A DNA stretch of 64,000 nucleotides from Gadus chalcogrammus (lineage: Eukaryota; Chordata; Actinopteri; Gadiformes; Gadidae). Location: NCBI RefSeq assembly GCF_026213295.1, contig NC_079412.1, forward strand, positions 124,001-188,000, in the 5' to 3' direction. The first letter of the stretch is position 1. Every line of letters starts with the position of its first letter. The position numbers were made by a program, and so were the translations under genes. This document shows, one piece after another, positions 32,231 to 44,526 of this stretch. The notes beneath the pieces were generated by a model. The model ran no database searches. It was given only the letters and a program-made list of their open reading frames with translations, and was not told the origin of the DNA.

Positions 32231-34507
32231 CATAAACACCATTTACCACACCGAAACATAGTCAAAGTAGGATAAATCATCAACACCACCAACCGAGTGG
32301 GAAAACTCGGTTTTTACCGAATAAAAACCACCACGGATTACCATAACACTGTAACGGCATTCGCCCTGATGGGTCTCATAGGTAATACAAGTCATATTAA
32401 CAATACAACAATGAACATATATCCTGGTTATCATACAATCATATGGTCAAACAGCACACAAACAAAAGTATCCATAGAAATCCTAAGCTAATACTTTTTG
32501 GTTACGTGCAACAAGGTCATAAAATTTTCAACATGTGCAAAAGTAGTAGTCATAATAAAAAATTTAAAAAATTCAAGATTATTGATAGGCTAGCATGGAT
32601 TTGGGTGGTTCAGGTGATCTTCGTGTATTGGTGCGCTGTTGCATGTGGGTGGTTTTGGACGTTGTTATTATCGCAGCCATTGTTTCTTCTGTCGCCGTCG
32701 GGGCCTGTAATTCATGAACCCAAGACTCGTCCCTCCTTGTCAAAAGCTCAGCTCACAGAGAGGTTACTTTCACATCATGGGAGCCTCCTTCAGGCGTTCA
32801 ATCGTCGTGTCAGCAACAGGAAATCTGTAAACAACCGTCTGAAAGAAGATCAACAGCACCATCATCAATGCAGCGATACAGAAATAACGGGTTGCACTCG
32901 CAACCAAACAATACTATATAATAACAAACACAACCCGTCTTGGTGGTTCAATAATTAGTTATTCAAGTAAATCCAGGATATTGATTATTTTAGACACAGG
33001 TGCTTCTACTAGGATAGTATAGGTGTTGACTATTCTACATATCACAGCTGGATAGGGTCGGGCCCCTCGGGTGATGTATCGTTCACTTTCATCGGATCAT
33101 ATCTGATCCCCATGTAAGCCTGAATGGCACTTGGCGCTTCTGTAGCGCTCACTGCTGTGGTGATCAGCAGATGCAGTAGCCCTCGTGCGCAGGGAATACA
33201 ACGGCAGCCGGTGACAATTAACAGTCTCTGCCATTATTCCCGCGACGGGCACTTACTGGATCATGCCTTTCCACCTCCCAAACATATTCTCCATCCATCC
33301 TGTGAAAGGGTCATTAATGCCGGAGTTCTCTGCCAATTCGAACCTGAGGGATTGTAATCATGCCAGCGCCCTGGTCACCAACCCATCCGGAGCTGTGTTA
33401 TTGGGGCTAAAAGTACAACATGTTCATGTTGTGCCTATCATCGCATACACCCCTCCTTGCTCTGTCAATAACATATCCATACCTTATATATTCTTTTAAC
33501 CTTATTCGTGGAAACTTTACGAACTGTTGATTATGATATATGTTATTTATACAAACAATATTTTTCTAATGGTGGACAACCAAAACAGAACCGATTCAAA
33601 TCCTGCTGTTATTTGATCTCCTCATGTGACTGTGAGTCCTTGCTCGGCGGTGGTAGTTTGTAGGCTCCGGGTGTGTCTGCATCTGGTTCTGGAACTTTTG
33701 TTTCTATTGTAGAAATACAAACTCATGTACAGCAGTTAGTTGTTCAAAAACATATTTCCTTTAATTCTAATTTTAATTGTTTTACAGTATCCACTTTGAT
33801 TTTATTTCACACTACTCCTTGCGCATTGCTTCAGCTATGCGCATTGAATGACAACCAAACCTAACAACGCCGTAATGCAACCAAGTTGAAGTTCCTTTCC
33901 TTAATAATCTGTATAAAAAACAATCTATTGTGAAGAGAAATGAAAACCAGTATACAAAACCAAAGGTCGTTATTGGTGGGTCTATGCAGCCGTCTTGAGA
34001 CCACACTGTTCTCAAATGCACTAAACTTTAAACGATACATGAGTCAGTATACCTATGTGTCGCAACTTATCAGAATTAAAAAAATATATACTATGAAACG
34101 CTGACGTTGTATCAAAGCGTTACAGCAGCAGCAGTGGCATTTGAAAGGTGAGCCCACTACTTCTGAATCAAATTGAGAACCCTAGCATATAGGTTTCCTT
34201 CCCAGCAGATGTATCGCTAATCCATTTCTTATCTAAAACCAAAAAGATGTAAAAGGGAAATAACAATGTTTAAATTTGCATGTTCAATATCACTTCTGTG
34301 TTAACCGTATCTCATAATAACAGTTACCTTCATCATACTACCCGATTGTCCTACACTATGTATATTGGATGACCTAATCTTCATTTATTCTACCTATTGC
34401 TCGCATTTGATGTTGTCCACACTTTGATTCACTCCTATGTACATCGCATACCACATCAAATGTGCATACGCCTTATTCTCTGCACAACATCCTATTGTGC
34501 CACCTTT
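32231..34507 (-). pseudogene. ERV2 envelope region remnant
   Basis: Minus-strand frames at about 33490-33060 carry the transmembrane-subunit end of a retroviral Env: a cysteine-pair motif region, NNTAPDGLVT, ELAENSGINDPFTGW and a KWFG-like block, interrupted by stops. A hydrophobic stretch (about 32900-32830: CIAALMMVLLIFF) could be a membrane span. 33500-34430 has no recognisable motif and may be surface-subunit sequence. Env mediates entry in intact viruses; this remnant is non-coding. Confidence 0.65.
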
Positions 34508-34690
34508 TGCATACCACATCGGGACTTCCGGATGTGCTTTGCCGTGTGAAGACGTGCGTGCCGAGGCTCTGTGTAAAAGTTGTCAAAAAATATTAATATC
34601 GCCATACTGTTATCAGTTTGGGGGAGTGAACGAATACTGTTTTGTTCGGGTACTAGCAAGTGCGCTTTCAGTACATTTTTAGACCGAAAA

Positions 34691-35113
34691 ATGACGACTC
34701 GAACGAATCGAACGGGTGGAGAGAAGCAGCAGGTGGCTAGCGGCGTGGCCTCCTTAGCTAGCAGGGTCAGTGTTAGCCCATCACAAGCCGACGGCATACC
34801 TCAGTGGGCTCAGGACATGATGTCCGAGATTAAAAAAGCCAACGTTGCGGTTACGAAATACAGAGAGGAGACAAAGACTGAGATCGCAAAGTGTAAGGAA
34901 GAGATAGAAAAAGGAAGAAAAGAGATGACAACCGAGTTGGAAAAATGGACCAAAAGTTTGGAAGACAGCACGAGAGCCCAATCTGAGTTGCTACGCGGGG
35001 AGGTGAAGCTGGTTGCTGATAAAATTAGAAGTCTGGCTGATAGGATGGACAAACGGAAAAATGAGGTAGATGAAATGTTAAATGATCAGTCCGTAAAGAT
35101 GCCAGGATATTAA
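34691..35113 (+). pseudogene. L1 ORF1 protein, N-terminal part
   Basis: 140 residues from ATG at 34691. A Ser/Arg-rich start is followed by a strongly charged coiled coil (MMSEIKKANVAVTKYREETK and onward). The RNA-binding RRM and C-terminal domains expected of L1 ORF1 are absent: the frame ends next to a Harbinger fragment, and no ORF1 sequence is recognised beyond it. ORF1 normally packages L1 RNA. Confidence 0.75.
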
Positions 35114-35114
35114 A

Positions 35115-35609
35115 GACTTTGACTCGTGTTTATTAACTTACATTTTTTATTTTTGAATAGACAAGCAAGGAGAGGGCACGGATTGCTCCGTCAGCCCCGG
35201 CGTCTCCTCCGTCGGCCCCGGCGTCTCCAGCGCCCTTCGGATTTGACCATTTGCGATGTCCTCTAACAACGCTAACGCAGCCATTTTTAAAACAATTTTC
35301 TTCATCCATTGCGCATGCTTTTATAGCCACCCATATAATTGCAAGGTGTGTTAATTGTTCATTAGTGTGTCTCTGATGTGCAAATCACTCTGAGTCATTG
35401 TTTTCACCTTTTTTCCCAGTTTCCCAGCGTCACCTCTAAGTGTCGCCAAAGGAACAATAGCTGTAGAAACGTGCGTACGACAGCTCTGGAGCTGGCGTGG
35501 GGACCACACATTTTTACGGTCATTTCACGTTTTGTACATCTGAACGTGAGCGTGGAAAAGGACGTACGCCACGTTTTTGTGTGTACGCAACCTTAGTAAA
35601 TGAGGCCCC
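35115..35609 (-). mobile_element. PIF/Harbinger fragment inside L1
   Basis: The right end, read on the minus strand, is GGGGCCTCATTTACTAAGG followed by GCGTACGCAC-type sequence, a typical fish Harbinger/ISL2EU terminus. On the same strand a frame from about 35284 gives MAALALLEDIANGQIRR, like the start of a Harbinger transposase, and ends after ~45 codons. The opposite terminus was not found, so it is truncated or replaced part of L1 ORF1. Confidence 0.65.
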
Positions 35610-36264
35610 TGATTCTGGCTGAGTAGATACTATACATGCTTACACTATTGAATTGGTTGGGGGATTAATGTAGGCAGGATATTGTTCACCAGTCCTGACA
35701 ACATTGACAAAATATTTGGCTTCAGTGTATATTTAAAAAGAAGTTATGTATACATATTTATAATCCTCATCTTTCTACAAGCTACTGTTGTCCTCCCTCA
35801 TACTACTGTTTTACTCTATTCAAGGTTTGAGGGTTGAATGTTCCCCCTTGACTATTGTTGCCTACCCTTTATGGCATTGTTTTTTGTTTTTATTTCACTG
35901 CTTTACCCTATTCAGGGCCTCATTGTGGAGAGCTTCCCCCTTTTTGTTTTTCCCATTAGGTGAATAAGTTAAAAGGGTGATGTTATACTTTTCAGACTAA
36001 GAGCGATATGCACGGAGCTGCACACGGTAGGCTTGGTGTGCAGGAGATGGTGGACCGGTTGGCCACGAGAGAGCTCGCTAAAGAGCATTATATTTGGGTT
36101 AGTGTTTATATATGTTATGTGTTATGTATTGGCTGTGTCTGCGTGTGTGATGCCCCCCCCTTCCTTTCCAGACCCCCTCCTTTTAACTTTTTTGCTTTTG
36201 TTGCCAAAGGCCACAGTCTTCTGACATGGCACCAAACATGGATCCGAGCAGAATGGCCACAAAA
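35610..36264 (+). other. L1 inter-ORF region
   Basis: AT-rich, with pyrimidine-rich tracts (35820-35960, 36150-36195). No coding motif. Leads into the ORF2 start at 36268. Confidence 0.55.
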
Positions 36265-36267
36265 TTG

Positions 36268-39200
36268 ATGAGCTAGAATGTAAGGGCGATCAATAATCCA
36301 GCTAAACGGAGTAAGGTATTTTCACATTTGAGAGACCAGGGAGTAGAGATAGTATATCTACAGGAGACACATTTGTTGAACAGGGACCACCTCAAGCTCT
36401 GTAGGGGGGGATTTTATCAGGTTTATCACTCGGATTTCAATAGTAAGGGTCGGGGAGTGGCCATCCTCATACACAGGAATGTACAATTTGTAGAAACAAC
36501 CACTATAAAAGATAAACATGGTTGGTATGTTATTGTAGTTGGAAAATTATTCAATATGCCAGTGGTTCTGGCAAACATATATGCACCCAATTGGGATAAT
36601 GTTCAATTTTTTAAGGACCTATTCTCATTATTACCAAATTTGGATACTCTGATCCTAGGGGGAGACTTGAATTGTGTCCAAGATTCAACTCTGGACCGCT
36701 CTAGTCCAACACCCAGTATACTGAGCAAATCAGCGCAATGCATTAACTCCTTCTGTAAGGTATATGGTATATTTGATCCATGGAGATACGTAAACCCAAC
36801 CTCCAGGCAGTACTCTTTTTATTCCCCACCACATCGGACGTATACTAGGATTGACTACTTCTTATTAGACAATAAACTGACCCCTATAGTAACAGGTATA
36901 GAATACTCTGGTATAGTAATATCCGATCACAGCCCAGTCATATTGAAACTTCACTTTCCAGAAAACACGCCACCTCAGAGAATGTGGCGCCTTAATAACA
37001 GGCTATTGGCAGATGATAATTTTACCAAATTTATAAACTCGCAAATAGTTTTTTTCTTAGAGCTTAATGACACCCCCGACATAAGCAGTGCCATTTTGTG
37101 GGAATCCTTAAAAGCTTATATTCGAGGACAAATAATTTCATGCTGGTGAAAGGAAAAGAAAGATGAAACGTACCACAGAATTAACAAAGGCAATAAAAGA
37201 AGTTGACCTGGCAAATTCTAGGGCTCCCTCTGAGGAGCTACACAAAAAACGTATTTTGTTCCAAACTGAGTATGATATCTTAATAAATCAGCGTCAGGAG
37301 GATCTATATCTTAGGTCGAGACAGGATTTCTATGAACATGGTGAGCGTGCAGGTAAGCTCCTCAGCCACCAGCTGAAGCAGTCAGCAGCCGCTGGTATGA
37401 TAGTGGAGATAGGGGATAACCTGGGGAATAAGATTATATATCAGAAAGGTATTAACAACCAATTTAAGTCTTTTTATAAGGATCTTTATACTTCGGAAGT
37501 GAATGACAGGGGGCGAGTGAAAGATTTTTTTGAAAATCTGGAAATGCCATCCTTAGAGAGGGTAGATAGGGATAGATTAGAGGGTCCCCTGACTGCAAGG
37601 GAGATAGAGAATGCGATTCGAAACATGAAGACAGGCAAAGCGCCGGGCCCTGATGGGTTCCCGAGTGAATTTTATAAAACATTTGCCTCTAAACTGATAC
37701 CCCTGCTCTGTAGAGTATATGAGGAGGTCATTGACAGAAAAACTTTACCTCAAACAATGTCACAGGCTATGATCTCTGTGCTCCTTAAGAAAAATAAAGA
37801 TCCACTCAAGTGTGGATCATACCGCCCGGTGAGTCTACTTGGATGTGATAAGATATTGACCAAGGTACTGGCAGCTAGGATTGGGCCTGTTATAAGTAAG
37901 ATAATACATCCTGACCAGACAGGGTTTGTTGCTGGCAGACAACTTTCCAGTAATCTTCGTCGCCTTTTTAATGTGATATACACGGGAGGATAACATTGAG
38001 CCCGAGATTGTGATATCCTTAGATGCCCACAAAGCCTTTGATAGAATAGAGTATCTCTATTTGTTCACGGCCCTTGAGAGATTCGGATTTGGTCCTAATT
38101 TTCGTTTGTGGATTGAGATAATATGTGCGAACCCCCAGGCTATGGTAAGAACAAATAGTATAATATCTGATCCTTTTCCTCTGTTTCGGGGAACAAGACA
38201 GGGGTGCCCCTTGTCACCCCTGCTCTTTGATGTGGCAATTGAGCCCCTTGCAATAATGCTGAGGAATGCTGCTGGACTGGGGGGAATACGCAGGGGGATG
38301 CAAAACCATAAACTTTCTCTATACGCTGACGACCTCCTCCTTTTCCTGTCGAACCCTGTCACAAGCATCCCGGTGGCTCTGGATATTATCGAAAACTTTG
38401 GGAGGGTTTCGGGTTATAAAATTAACCTAGAAAAAAAGTGTTATTTTCCCAATTAATAAACAGGCGAGGGGACTATCATTCCAGGCCTATCATTTTACAA
38501 CAAACAAAGATAAATTCACCTATTTAGGTGTTACTGTAACAAGTAAATACAAAGACTTATTTAATCATAACTTTAAAGTAACATTGGACAAGGCAAAATT
38601 AGATATGGAAAGGTGGTCATCTCTCCCAATATCATTAGCAGGGAAGATAAATTCTGTTAAAATGACTGTAATGCCACGGTTCCTGTTTTTATTCCAGGCA
38701 ATACCAATTTTCATTCCTAAATCTTTTTTTAAAGAACTGAATAAATGTACATCTACCTTTATTTGGAAAAAAACAGTCCCTCGGATAAGAAGAGAGTTCC
38801 AAGAGAGGCAGAGAGAAGAGGGCGGCCTGGCCCTACCAAATTATATGCATTATTATTGGGATGCTAACCTACATAAGCTGTTGTTTTGGGTCTCACAGTT
38901 GATGATGATGAAACCCCAGTGTGGGTACATATGGAAAGATATGCATCTAGCCCGGTATCCCTACGCTCCCTGGTCTGTGCTCCTCTGCCCTTAAGCAAAC
39001 ACCTTTACACAAACAACCCTGTTGTACGTGAACGCCCTCCTGTCTGCTCCCGTTTATGGCAATCACTTGTTTTCTCCGGCCCTTGGGGGAGCAGCGTTTA
39101 GGGAATGGTATAGAGCTGGGGTGGAATGTGTTAAAAATCTGTTTAAAGATGGTGTATTTATGTCTGCTGCTCAGCTGGAGAAGGAATATGGAATCCCCTT

Positions 39201-40663
39201 AAGGACTAACTACTTCAGATACTTTCAGATTCGAGATTTTGTGAGAAAGACATTCTCCTCATCCCTTGAATTACCACAGAGTGGGTGGATAGATGGGCTA
39301 TTGGACATGGAGCCGACTCTTAAAGGGACAGTTTCTATGCTTTATGTGAATATCCAGAGGGTGGCTTCCCCATCCCTTGATTACATAAAAAGGAAATGGG
39401 AGGAAGAATTAGAATTGGACATATCGGACGATAAATGGAGATGGGCAGTAAAACTAATACATTCTTCTTCTATTTGTGTTAGACATGGATTAATACAGTT
39501 TAAGGTGTTACACAGACTTCATTTCACGAGGGACAAACTGGCAAGAATTTACCAGGGAGCTGATCCGACTTGCCCTAGATGTAAACAGGTGCCAGCCAAC
39601 ATATGCCATATTTTCTGGTCTTGTCCCAGGCTCAAAGAGTTTTGGACCAACATTTTGAAACCTTCTCATCCATCTACGACAAAAATAGAGAGCCCGGTCC
39701 TCTGGCAGCCATTTTTGGTGTGGCACCAGGGGAAACTCATTGAACTATTGCTCAAAGGAAAGCAATAGCATTCTCTTCATTGTTGGCCAGGAGACTGATC
39801 TTATTTAACTGGATAAAGGCAGCACCGCCAACACACAAACGGTGGGTAGAGGAGGTGATGGCACACCTAAAATTAGAACATCTTAGATTTACTTTGCAGG
39901 GCAACACTAAGGCTGCATCCGAATACCTAGTACATACTATTTCTGTCTAGTGTCTACTACTTGACCATACTACACTTGACTGTGTAGTACGGTCTACAGA
40001 CATGCGTAGAACGCCTCCGAACGCTGCCGAAACTCCACCGGATGTTTGGAGATGACGTATCTCCCCCCAGATGGCGGCAAAATGTACCTGTTTTCCGTCT
40101 TGTTATCGTTGCTATTAAATAAAAAAATGTCTCTTTCTACGCGAATGTCTCTTGAAATGGATATCTCTGCTAGAAGGCGTCGTCGTCGGTCATCTCGTAG
40201 AGCGACTTACCGGCAGGTTTTGTTGTATATATGTGGAAATTTGGTAAGTCATTTTTTTGGAATAATAATAATACATTTACAGTTATTTGTTACTCCGTGA
40301 AAAAGACGATTGAAGTTAATTTTTCCTTTTTTATTGAACACACACACACACGAATAAAAAGCCGCTGTTGGTGGTGTCGGGTCAGCCATCTCTTCTTCGT
40401 TTGTTACCAGACTCCGGTTGCATTGTGGGATAGCGTAGTGTGGTCCGTGGTTCACTTTGGCGGTAGTATGCATTCGGAAATGACTTCCGTACTACAGAAT
40501 GCATACTACAGTATTCGGACGCGCTAGATTTTTCGCATACTACAAAATGCATACTATATAGTATGCAAGTACGAGTATTCGGATGCAGCCTAAGAGATAT
40601 TCTAAGGTCTGGCAGCCTTTTATTTCCTATTTTGAACGTGAGTTTTCATCTGCTCCAACATAA
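36268..40663 (+). pseudogene. L1 ORF2 (endonuclease and reverse transcriptase), multiply broken
   Basis: Starts ATG at 36268; codon 3 is TAG where a Trp is expected before NVRAINNPAKRSK. Endonuclease domain to about 36970: YLQETHL, GGDLNCV, TRIDYFLL, SDHSPV. Stop at 37147, frame change, then RT: KAPGPDGFPSEF, SYRPVSLLGCDK, a shift at about 37985, DAHKAFDRIEY, GTRQGCPLSPLLF, catalytic LYADDLLLF. Further shifts near 38445 and 38990. The C-terminal region has the CPRCK ... HIFWSC zinc motif (~39570-39625). The end is interrupted by a MITE at 39911 and finishes at 40663. Target-primed reverse transcription is its role; at least five lesions make this copy dead. Confidence 0.92.
39911..40590. mobile_element. 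MITE in L1 ORF2, TAA duplication
   Basis: 680 bp. Ends GGCTGCATCCGAATAC in inverted orientation, 3-bp duplication TAA (39908-39910, 40591-40593), consistent with PIF/Harbinger. Subterminal AGTATGC/GCATACT words repeat at the right end. No coding capacity. Removing it plus one TAA restores the L1 frame through AACACTAAG. Confidence 0.9.
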
Positions 40664-40953
40664 TTGGCAGCTTCTGACCCCCCCCCCCTCCCCCTTTTTT
40701 TTTCATATTATTATTATTGTTGTCATTTCTACTTATGTATTTATTTTTAACCCGAGAGTGTCTGGACTACACAGGTGGTGGGTATGTCTGATGTCTAGTA
40801 GTAGGATCTGTCTTGTTATTGTTCTGTCTGTGTACTGTCCTGTACTTGTGATGTATGTTTTGAGTCCTACTATTGTGTTTTGTATGAGATGTCTGATGTT
40901 TGAATATGAAAATCAATAAAAACACTTTGATTATTATTATTGCATACCACATC

Positions 40954-42130
40954 AAACGTGCATATGTCTTAGCAAAGTGAAGTAAAGTAAAACCTTACTT
41001 TACACAGGACTGGTTGGCTCCGCAAGGCAAATAATGGAACATATCTATCTATCTAGGCCTTTATCTTTACTTATTTTTTAGCTATACATGTACCGGACAC
41101 GTCCATTGCTATTTCCAAAACAGTTTTTTTAGCTACGCAGGTCCCAGACCTAACTATACCATTACATGAACAGTATTTATTATTTTAATTATCTAGTTTT
41201 TTGTTGGTCAACATCACATCGATACATTAATTCAACCTTCTGACTTACTTGATTTCTCCCCGTGTGAGCCCGTGATTGACAACTCTCCCGGAGCCTCCCC
41301 ATGAGCCCCACCGTCACCACTCCCCGTGTGAGCCCGTGATTGTCAACTCTCCCGGAGCCTCCGATTGAGCTCCACCGTCACCACTCCAGAACACTGCAGG
41401 AACGATTAGTCGGTTGACGCGTGGCTCGGAGGCTCCCAAGGAGTGCCACAATCCTACGTCTTGACACCTGGTGCAGTTGACGTGTGGCTCGGGGGCTCCC
41501 AAGGAGTGCCACAATCCTACGTCTGACACCTGGTGAATTTTGAGCTAGGTCAATCAAAACCGTCTAAACTAGGTAGAATAAAGAGTCATCCAAACTCACA
41601 ACAATTATGCACATCTGGGTATTAAATATATGGTGATATTTTATAAACAAAACAAAAACTGAACCTAAAAGAAAAATTCAGAAGTTATCGGTTGAAACAA
41701 ATGTTATTGTAATTGAAATACAGCAGTTGAGCTAACTCCCGCCTTGTGCACCGGTTAAAACCATGTGCATCATTTATTAATTAAACATATTATTTTAGCT
41801 GTTGAAACCCGTGTCTATTTGAACCATCCTGGTTATCTAATATCATTGTGCATGACACAACCCGTGTCTATTGCACTCCTGTTTTGATACACAAAACGCA
41901 TGAAAACAGACAGAAGGGCCCAGCAACCTTGAAAAACATAATGTCTGAGTGTTAGGCATTCGAATATTAAGATTGGCGTAGTTTGTAGTAATGTAAACAA
42001 TTAAAATGATGAATGCCGGGCATCCATCACTGCTTGGGTTGAAAAGGCCTGAAGAGAAAGAACAAATTTAGTACAAATGTAAACATTTACAGATCGTTTA
42101 AACTATTAATGTTGGTGAATCAAAAAACAT
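40954..42130. other. ERV2 internal remnant with two short tandem duplications
   Basis: No recognised coding. Units starting TCCCCGTGTGAGCCCGTGAT at 41257 and 41321 (period 64) and GTTGACG...GTGGCTCGG at 41413 and 41476 (period 63). 41006-41061 is the inverted copy of 22533-22590. The rest is AT-rich. Confidence 0.55.
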
Positions 42131-42430
42131 TGATTACAACCTACACAAATATTTGCGTGTTTTGCCGATATCAACTAGGGACTGGCTCCCTGTATTTCAG
42201 CACCCAGACACACAGACCCCCAAATATACAAACACATATACTAAATTTACATTTTGGTTCCAACACATGACCAGATGTCTAGGGTGGGAGGGAGCAAGGG
42301 GAAGAAAGAACAATAAAAAAATAACTTCAGTTTAACTAACAATAGAAAGGCAAGTGGCCTCCTTCTTTCAGCAATATGAATAAGGAAGTGAGGGGAAGAG
42401 AGGGCAGGGTCGTCACACCCCCCCCCCATA
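42131..42430 (-). repeat. Possible 3' LTR start and poly-G tract of the gag-only gypsy element
   Basis: A G10 run on the minus strand (plus 42417-42426) is followed by TGTGACGACCCTGCC, the same start as the LTR at 44527-44817 (TGTGACGACCCCGCC). Beyond the first ~15 bases the two sequences hardly match, so this may be a different or highly diverged LTR. Confidence 0.4.
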
Positions 42431-42792
42431 AAGTCGGTGTCCCAAAGGGAACACCGGCACACACTATACCAATTGACCTGAAATTATCCCCCCCAAAAAT
42501 ATATAAATTCAAAGATAAGGTAAATCTAAGAAAGAAAACACAAACCACCCTGCCCATGTCCTGTTCCTTTTCCACCTGACCTCAGCAACCCTGGTACCTG
42601 AGAAGCAAATTAAGAGAACAGACAGAAGAACATAAAACAAACAGCATGAAATGGCATCACTAGTCACATTCACTCATGGCAAAGGAGCACGTGACAGCGC
42701 ATCTCCTTAACCTCTGATTCGGACACCGCAATGACCTTAAAAAGGTCAGAGGACTATGATCCGTGTAAACCACAAGGGCCGCACCTCCTCCC

Positions 42793-43000
42793 ACATACCG
42801 ACCAACTCTTTACCATACCGACCAACTCATCTCCATACCAACCAACTCATCTCCATACCAACCAACTCATCTCCATACCGACCAACTCATCTCCATACCG
42901 ACCAACTCATCTCCATACCAACCAACCCATCTCAATACCAACCAACTCATCTCCATACCGACCAACCATCCCTTTTCCATACCAACCAACTCTTCACAAT
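42793..43000. repeat. 20-bp minisatellite
   Basis: About ten units of CCATACC(A/G)ACCAACTCATCT. It abuts the gag stop and occupies the place where pol should begin. 42431-42792 has no other feature. Confidence 0.95.
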
Positions 43001-44132
43001 ACTTGATGCCTAGCCTTTAATGCAGGGCAATTTGCCTTCCAATGTCCTTCCTCGTGACAATAGTTACAGGTTCTACTGCTGTCAACACTGCTCCGTGAGT
43101 GAGACTCGGGTCTAAACATGCCAGACTTCCCGGAACGCATCTGGTCAGCCGCCGCAACACCTTGCCTGTTTCCACCCCAGCCAGAATCATTGCGGCCTGG
43201 TGTGCGCTCTCTCACATCGTCCTTATGGAGCAACACGTACTCATCTACTGACACAGCCGCTTCTGCAGCAGAGGCAATCTTCCTTTCATTAATATAGGTC
43301 ACAATCAGACCAGGTAGCGTATTCTTAAACTGCTCCAAAATTACCCACTCACACAACTCATCAAAAGTAGCGATATCAAGCGCAGCCAACCAACGTTTAA
43401 AATGGGTAGTTAATTCCCAAACTAATTCAACATAGGTTTGGCCACTTTCCCTTTCCCAAGCCCGAAAACGTTGGCGATATGCTTCAGGCATAAGCTCATA
43501 AGCCTTCAGCACGGCAGATTTTATTATAAAATAACTACCGCTATCAGCCGCGCTCATAGACGAATATGCCCCCTGCGCCTTACCTGGGAGGACGCACTGG
43601 AGCAGCAGAGCACAGTCCTCATCAGACCGACCCCTCGCCGCGGAAACACGCCCAAACAGCACAAAAAATGAGTCAGGATCCTTCTCATTAAACGGTGGCA
43701 ACAGCCGCAAGTTGTTTATCAAAGGGCCGCGCACCGACCCCCAGACACCTGCCCCTTCTGACTCTCAGCAGCCAGACGATAACCCTCCCGCTGGCGGATC
43801 ACCTCCAGCTCTATCTGTTTTGTAGCTTCCATTTCACACTTAAATCTCTCATGTTCCAACTGCATCGAGAGGAGCTCTTTTTGCTGCTCAAAAGTCAGCC
43901 CCTGAGTCTGAAAAGGCATGCCTACGGCAGGTGGAGAAGCTGGCACCGGACCAGATGTAAGGACCCCCAGTTCAACAAGTTTTACTTTCAAAGCAATTTT
44001 AACATCTTCTTTACGCCTCCTATCTATCACGGCCACCGAATAATGATCAGACAGTTTCAACAACTGTTCTTTAGTACCCTTGTCCAAGGCCCCCTCTGAC
44101 GGAGCCGCCATAAACGCTTCACATTCAGCCAT
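42994..44132 (-). pseudogene. Ty3/gypsy gag with SCAN-like capsid domain and zinc knuckle
   Basis: Starts at 44132 (MAECEAFMAAPSEGALD). The first part, to about 43735, has a coiled coil (LTFEQQKELLSMQLEHERFK). A one-base shift near 43730 moves to the second frame: NEKDPDSFFVLFGRVS, then PEAYRQRFRAWERESGQTY and ELCEWVILEQFKNTLP, a SCAN-like retroviral capsid fold, then CNYCHEEGHWKANC, a CCHC knuckle, and a stop. SCAN domains of vertebrate zinc-finger proteins are thought to derive from Gmr1-type gypsy gag, which this resembles. No protease or pol follows. Gag would form the particle; mobilisation would need pol in trans. Confidence 0.85.
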
Positions 44133-44506
44133 CTCAAAACCACCACTAGGACCAAGCAAAAACACACCTTTATGCCCGAACAGGACCAGCAAGACAGCGA
44201 AGTATCCCCGTGCGCACACTGAGAGGACCCACTGGGCTGCTGTATGGGTCTGAGAGGACCCAGTGGGCTGCTGTACTGGTGAGCAGAAACACATCTCAGC
44301 GTGCTTTATATCAGGACTCTGGGTTATGAAGAAGACTTCTGCAGCAGAAGGATGAGGAAAGCCTCTGAAGATGAATGTTTCCCATAAAGAGGAAGATGAA
44401 GCCGTCTCCTTCCTGTCCTGATGGCGTTCCTCACGGCGAACCTCCTGAAGCGCCCAAAGACTCAGAGGAGGTCCAGCTCCACCCCCCCCCCTGTTCCCCC
44501 CCGAGT
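44133..44506 (-). other. Leader of the gag-only gypsy element
   Basis: Between primer site and gag start. An 18-bp duplication, GAGAGGACCCA(G/C)TGGGCTGCT, occurs at about 44220 and 44252. C10 tract near 44481. No conserved ORF. Confidence 0.5.
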
Positions 44507-44523
44507 TCCCGGACGAGCCCCCA
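44507..44523 (-). promoter_or_regulatory. Primer-binding site, tRNA-Pro
   Basis: Minus strand TGGGGGCTCGTCCGGGA, three bases inside the LTR. It is the classical tRNA-Pro complement also used by murine leukaemia virus. Confidence 0.88.
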
Positions 44524-44526
44524 TTT

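Larger units (their letters stand above)
34521..40940 (+). mobile_element. L1-type LINE with target duplication, carrying two DNA-transposon insertions
   Basis: Flanked by the 13-bp duplication TGCATACCACATC (34508-34520, 40941-40953). Starts GGGACTTCCGGATG and ends AATAAAAACACTTTGATTATTATTATT. Carries an ORF1 start, ORF2 and a 3' UTR (40664-40940). Insertions at 35115-35609 and 39911-40590. Without them it is about 5.2 kb, near full length, although most of ORF1 is missing. Confidence 0.92.

Noticed and set aside
42131..42416. Calling this a certain 3' LTR paired with 44527-44817
   Set aside because: Only the first ~15 bases agree; left as a low-confidence feature.
42793..43000. Regular 20-bp direct repeats, CRISPR-like at first sight
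   Set aside because: Units are head-to-tail with no unique spacers and the genome is vertebrate; it is a minisatellite.
44300..44520. Possible host exon (KEEDEAVSFLS, PSPSCPDGVPHGE)
   Set aside because: It lies exactly between the primer-binding site and gag of the gypsy element, so leader sequence is the better explanation.
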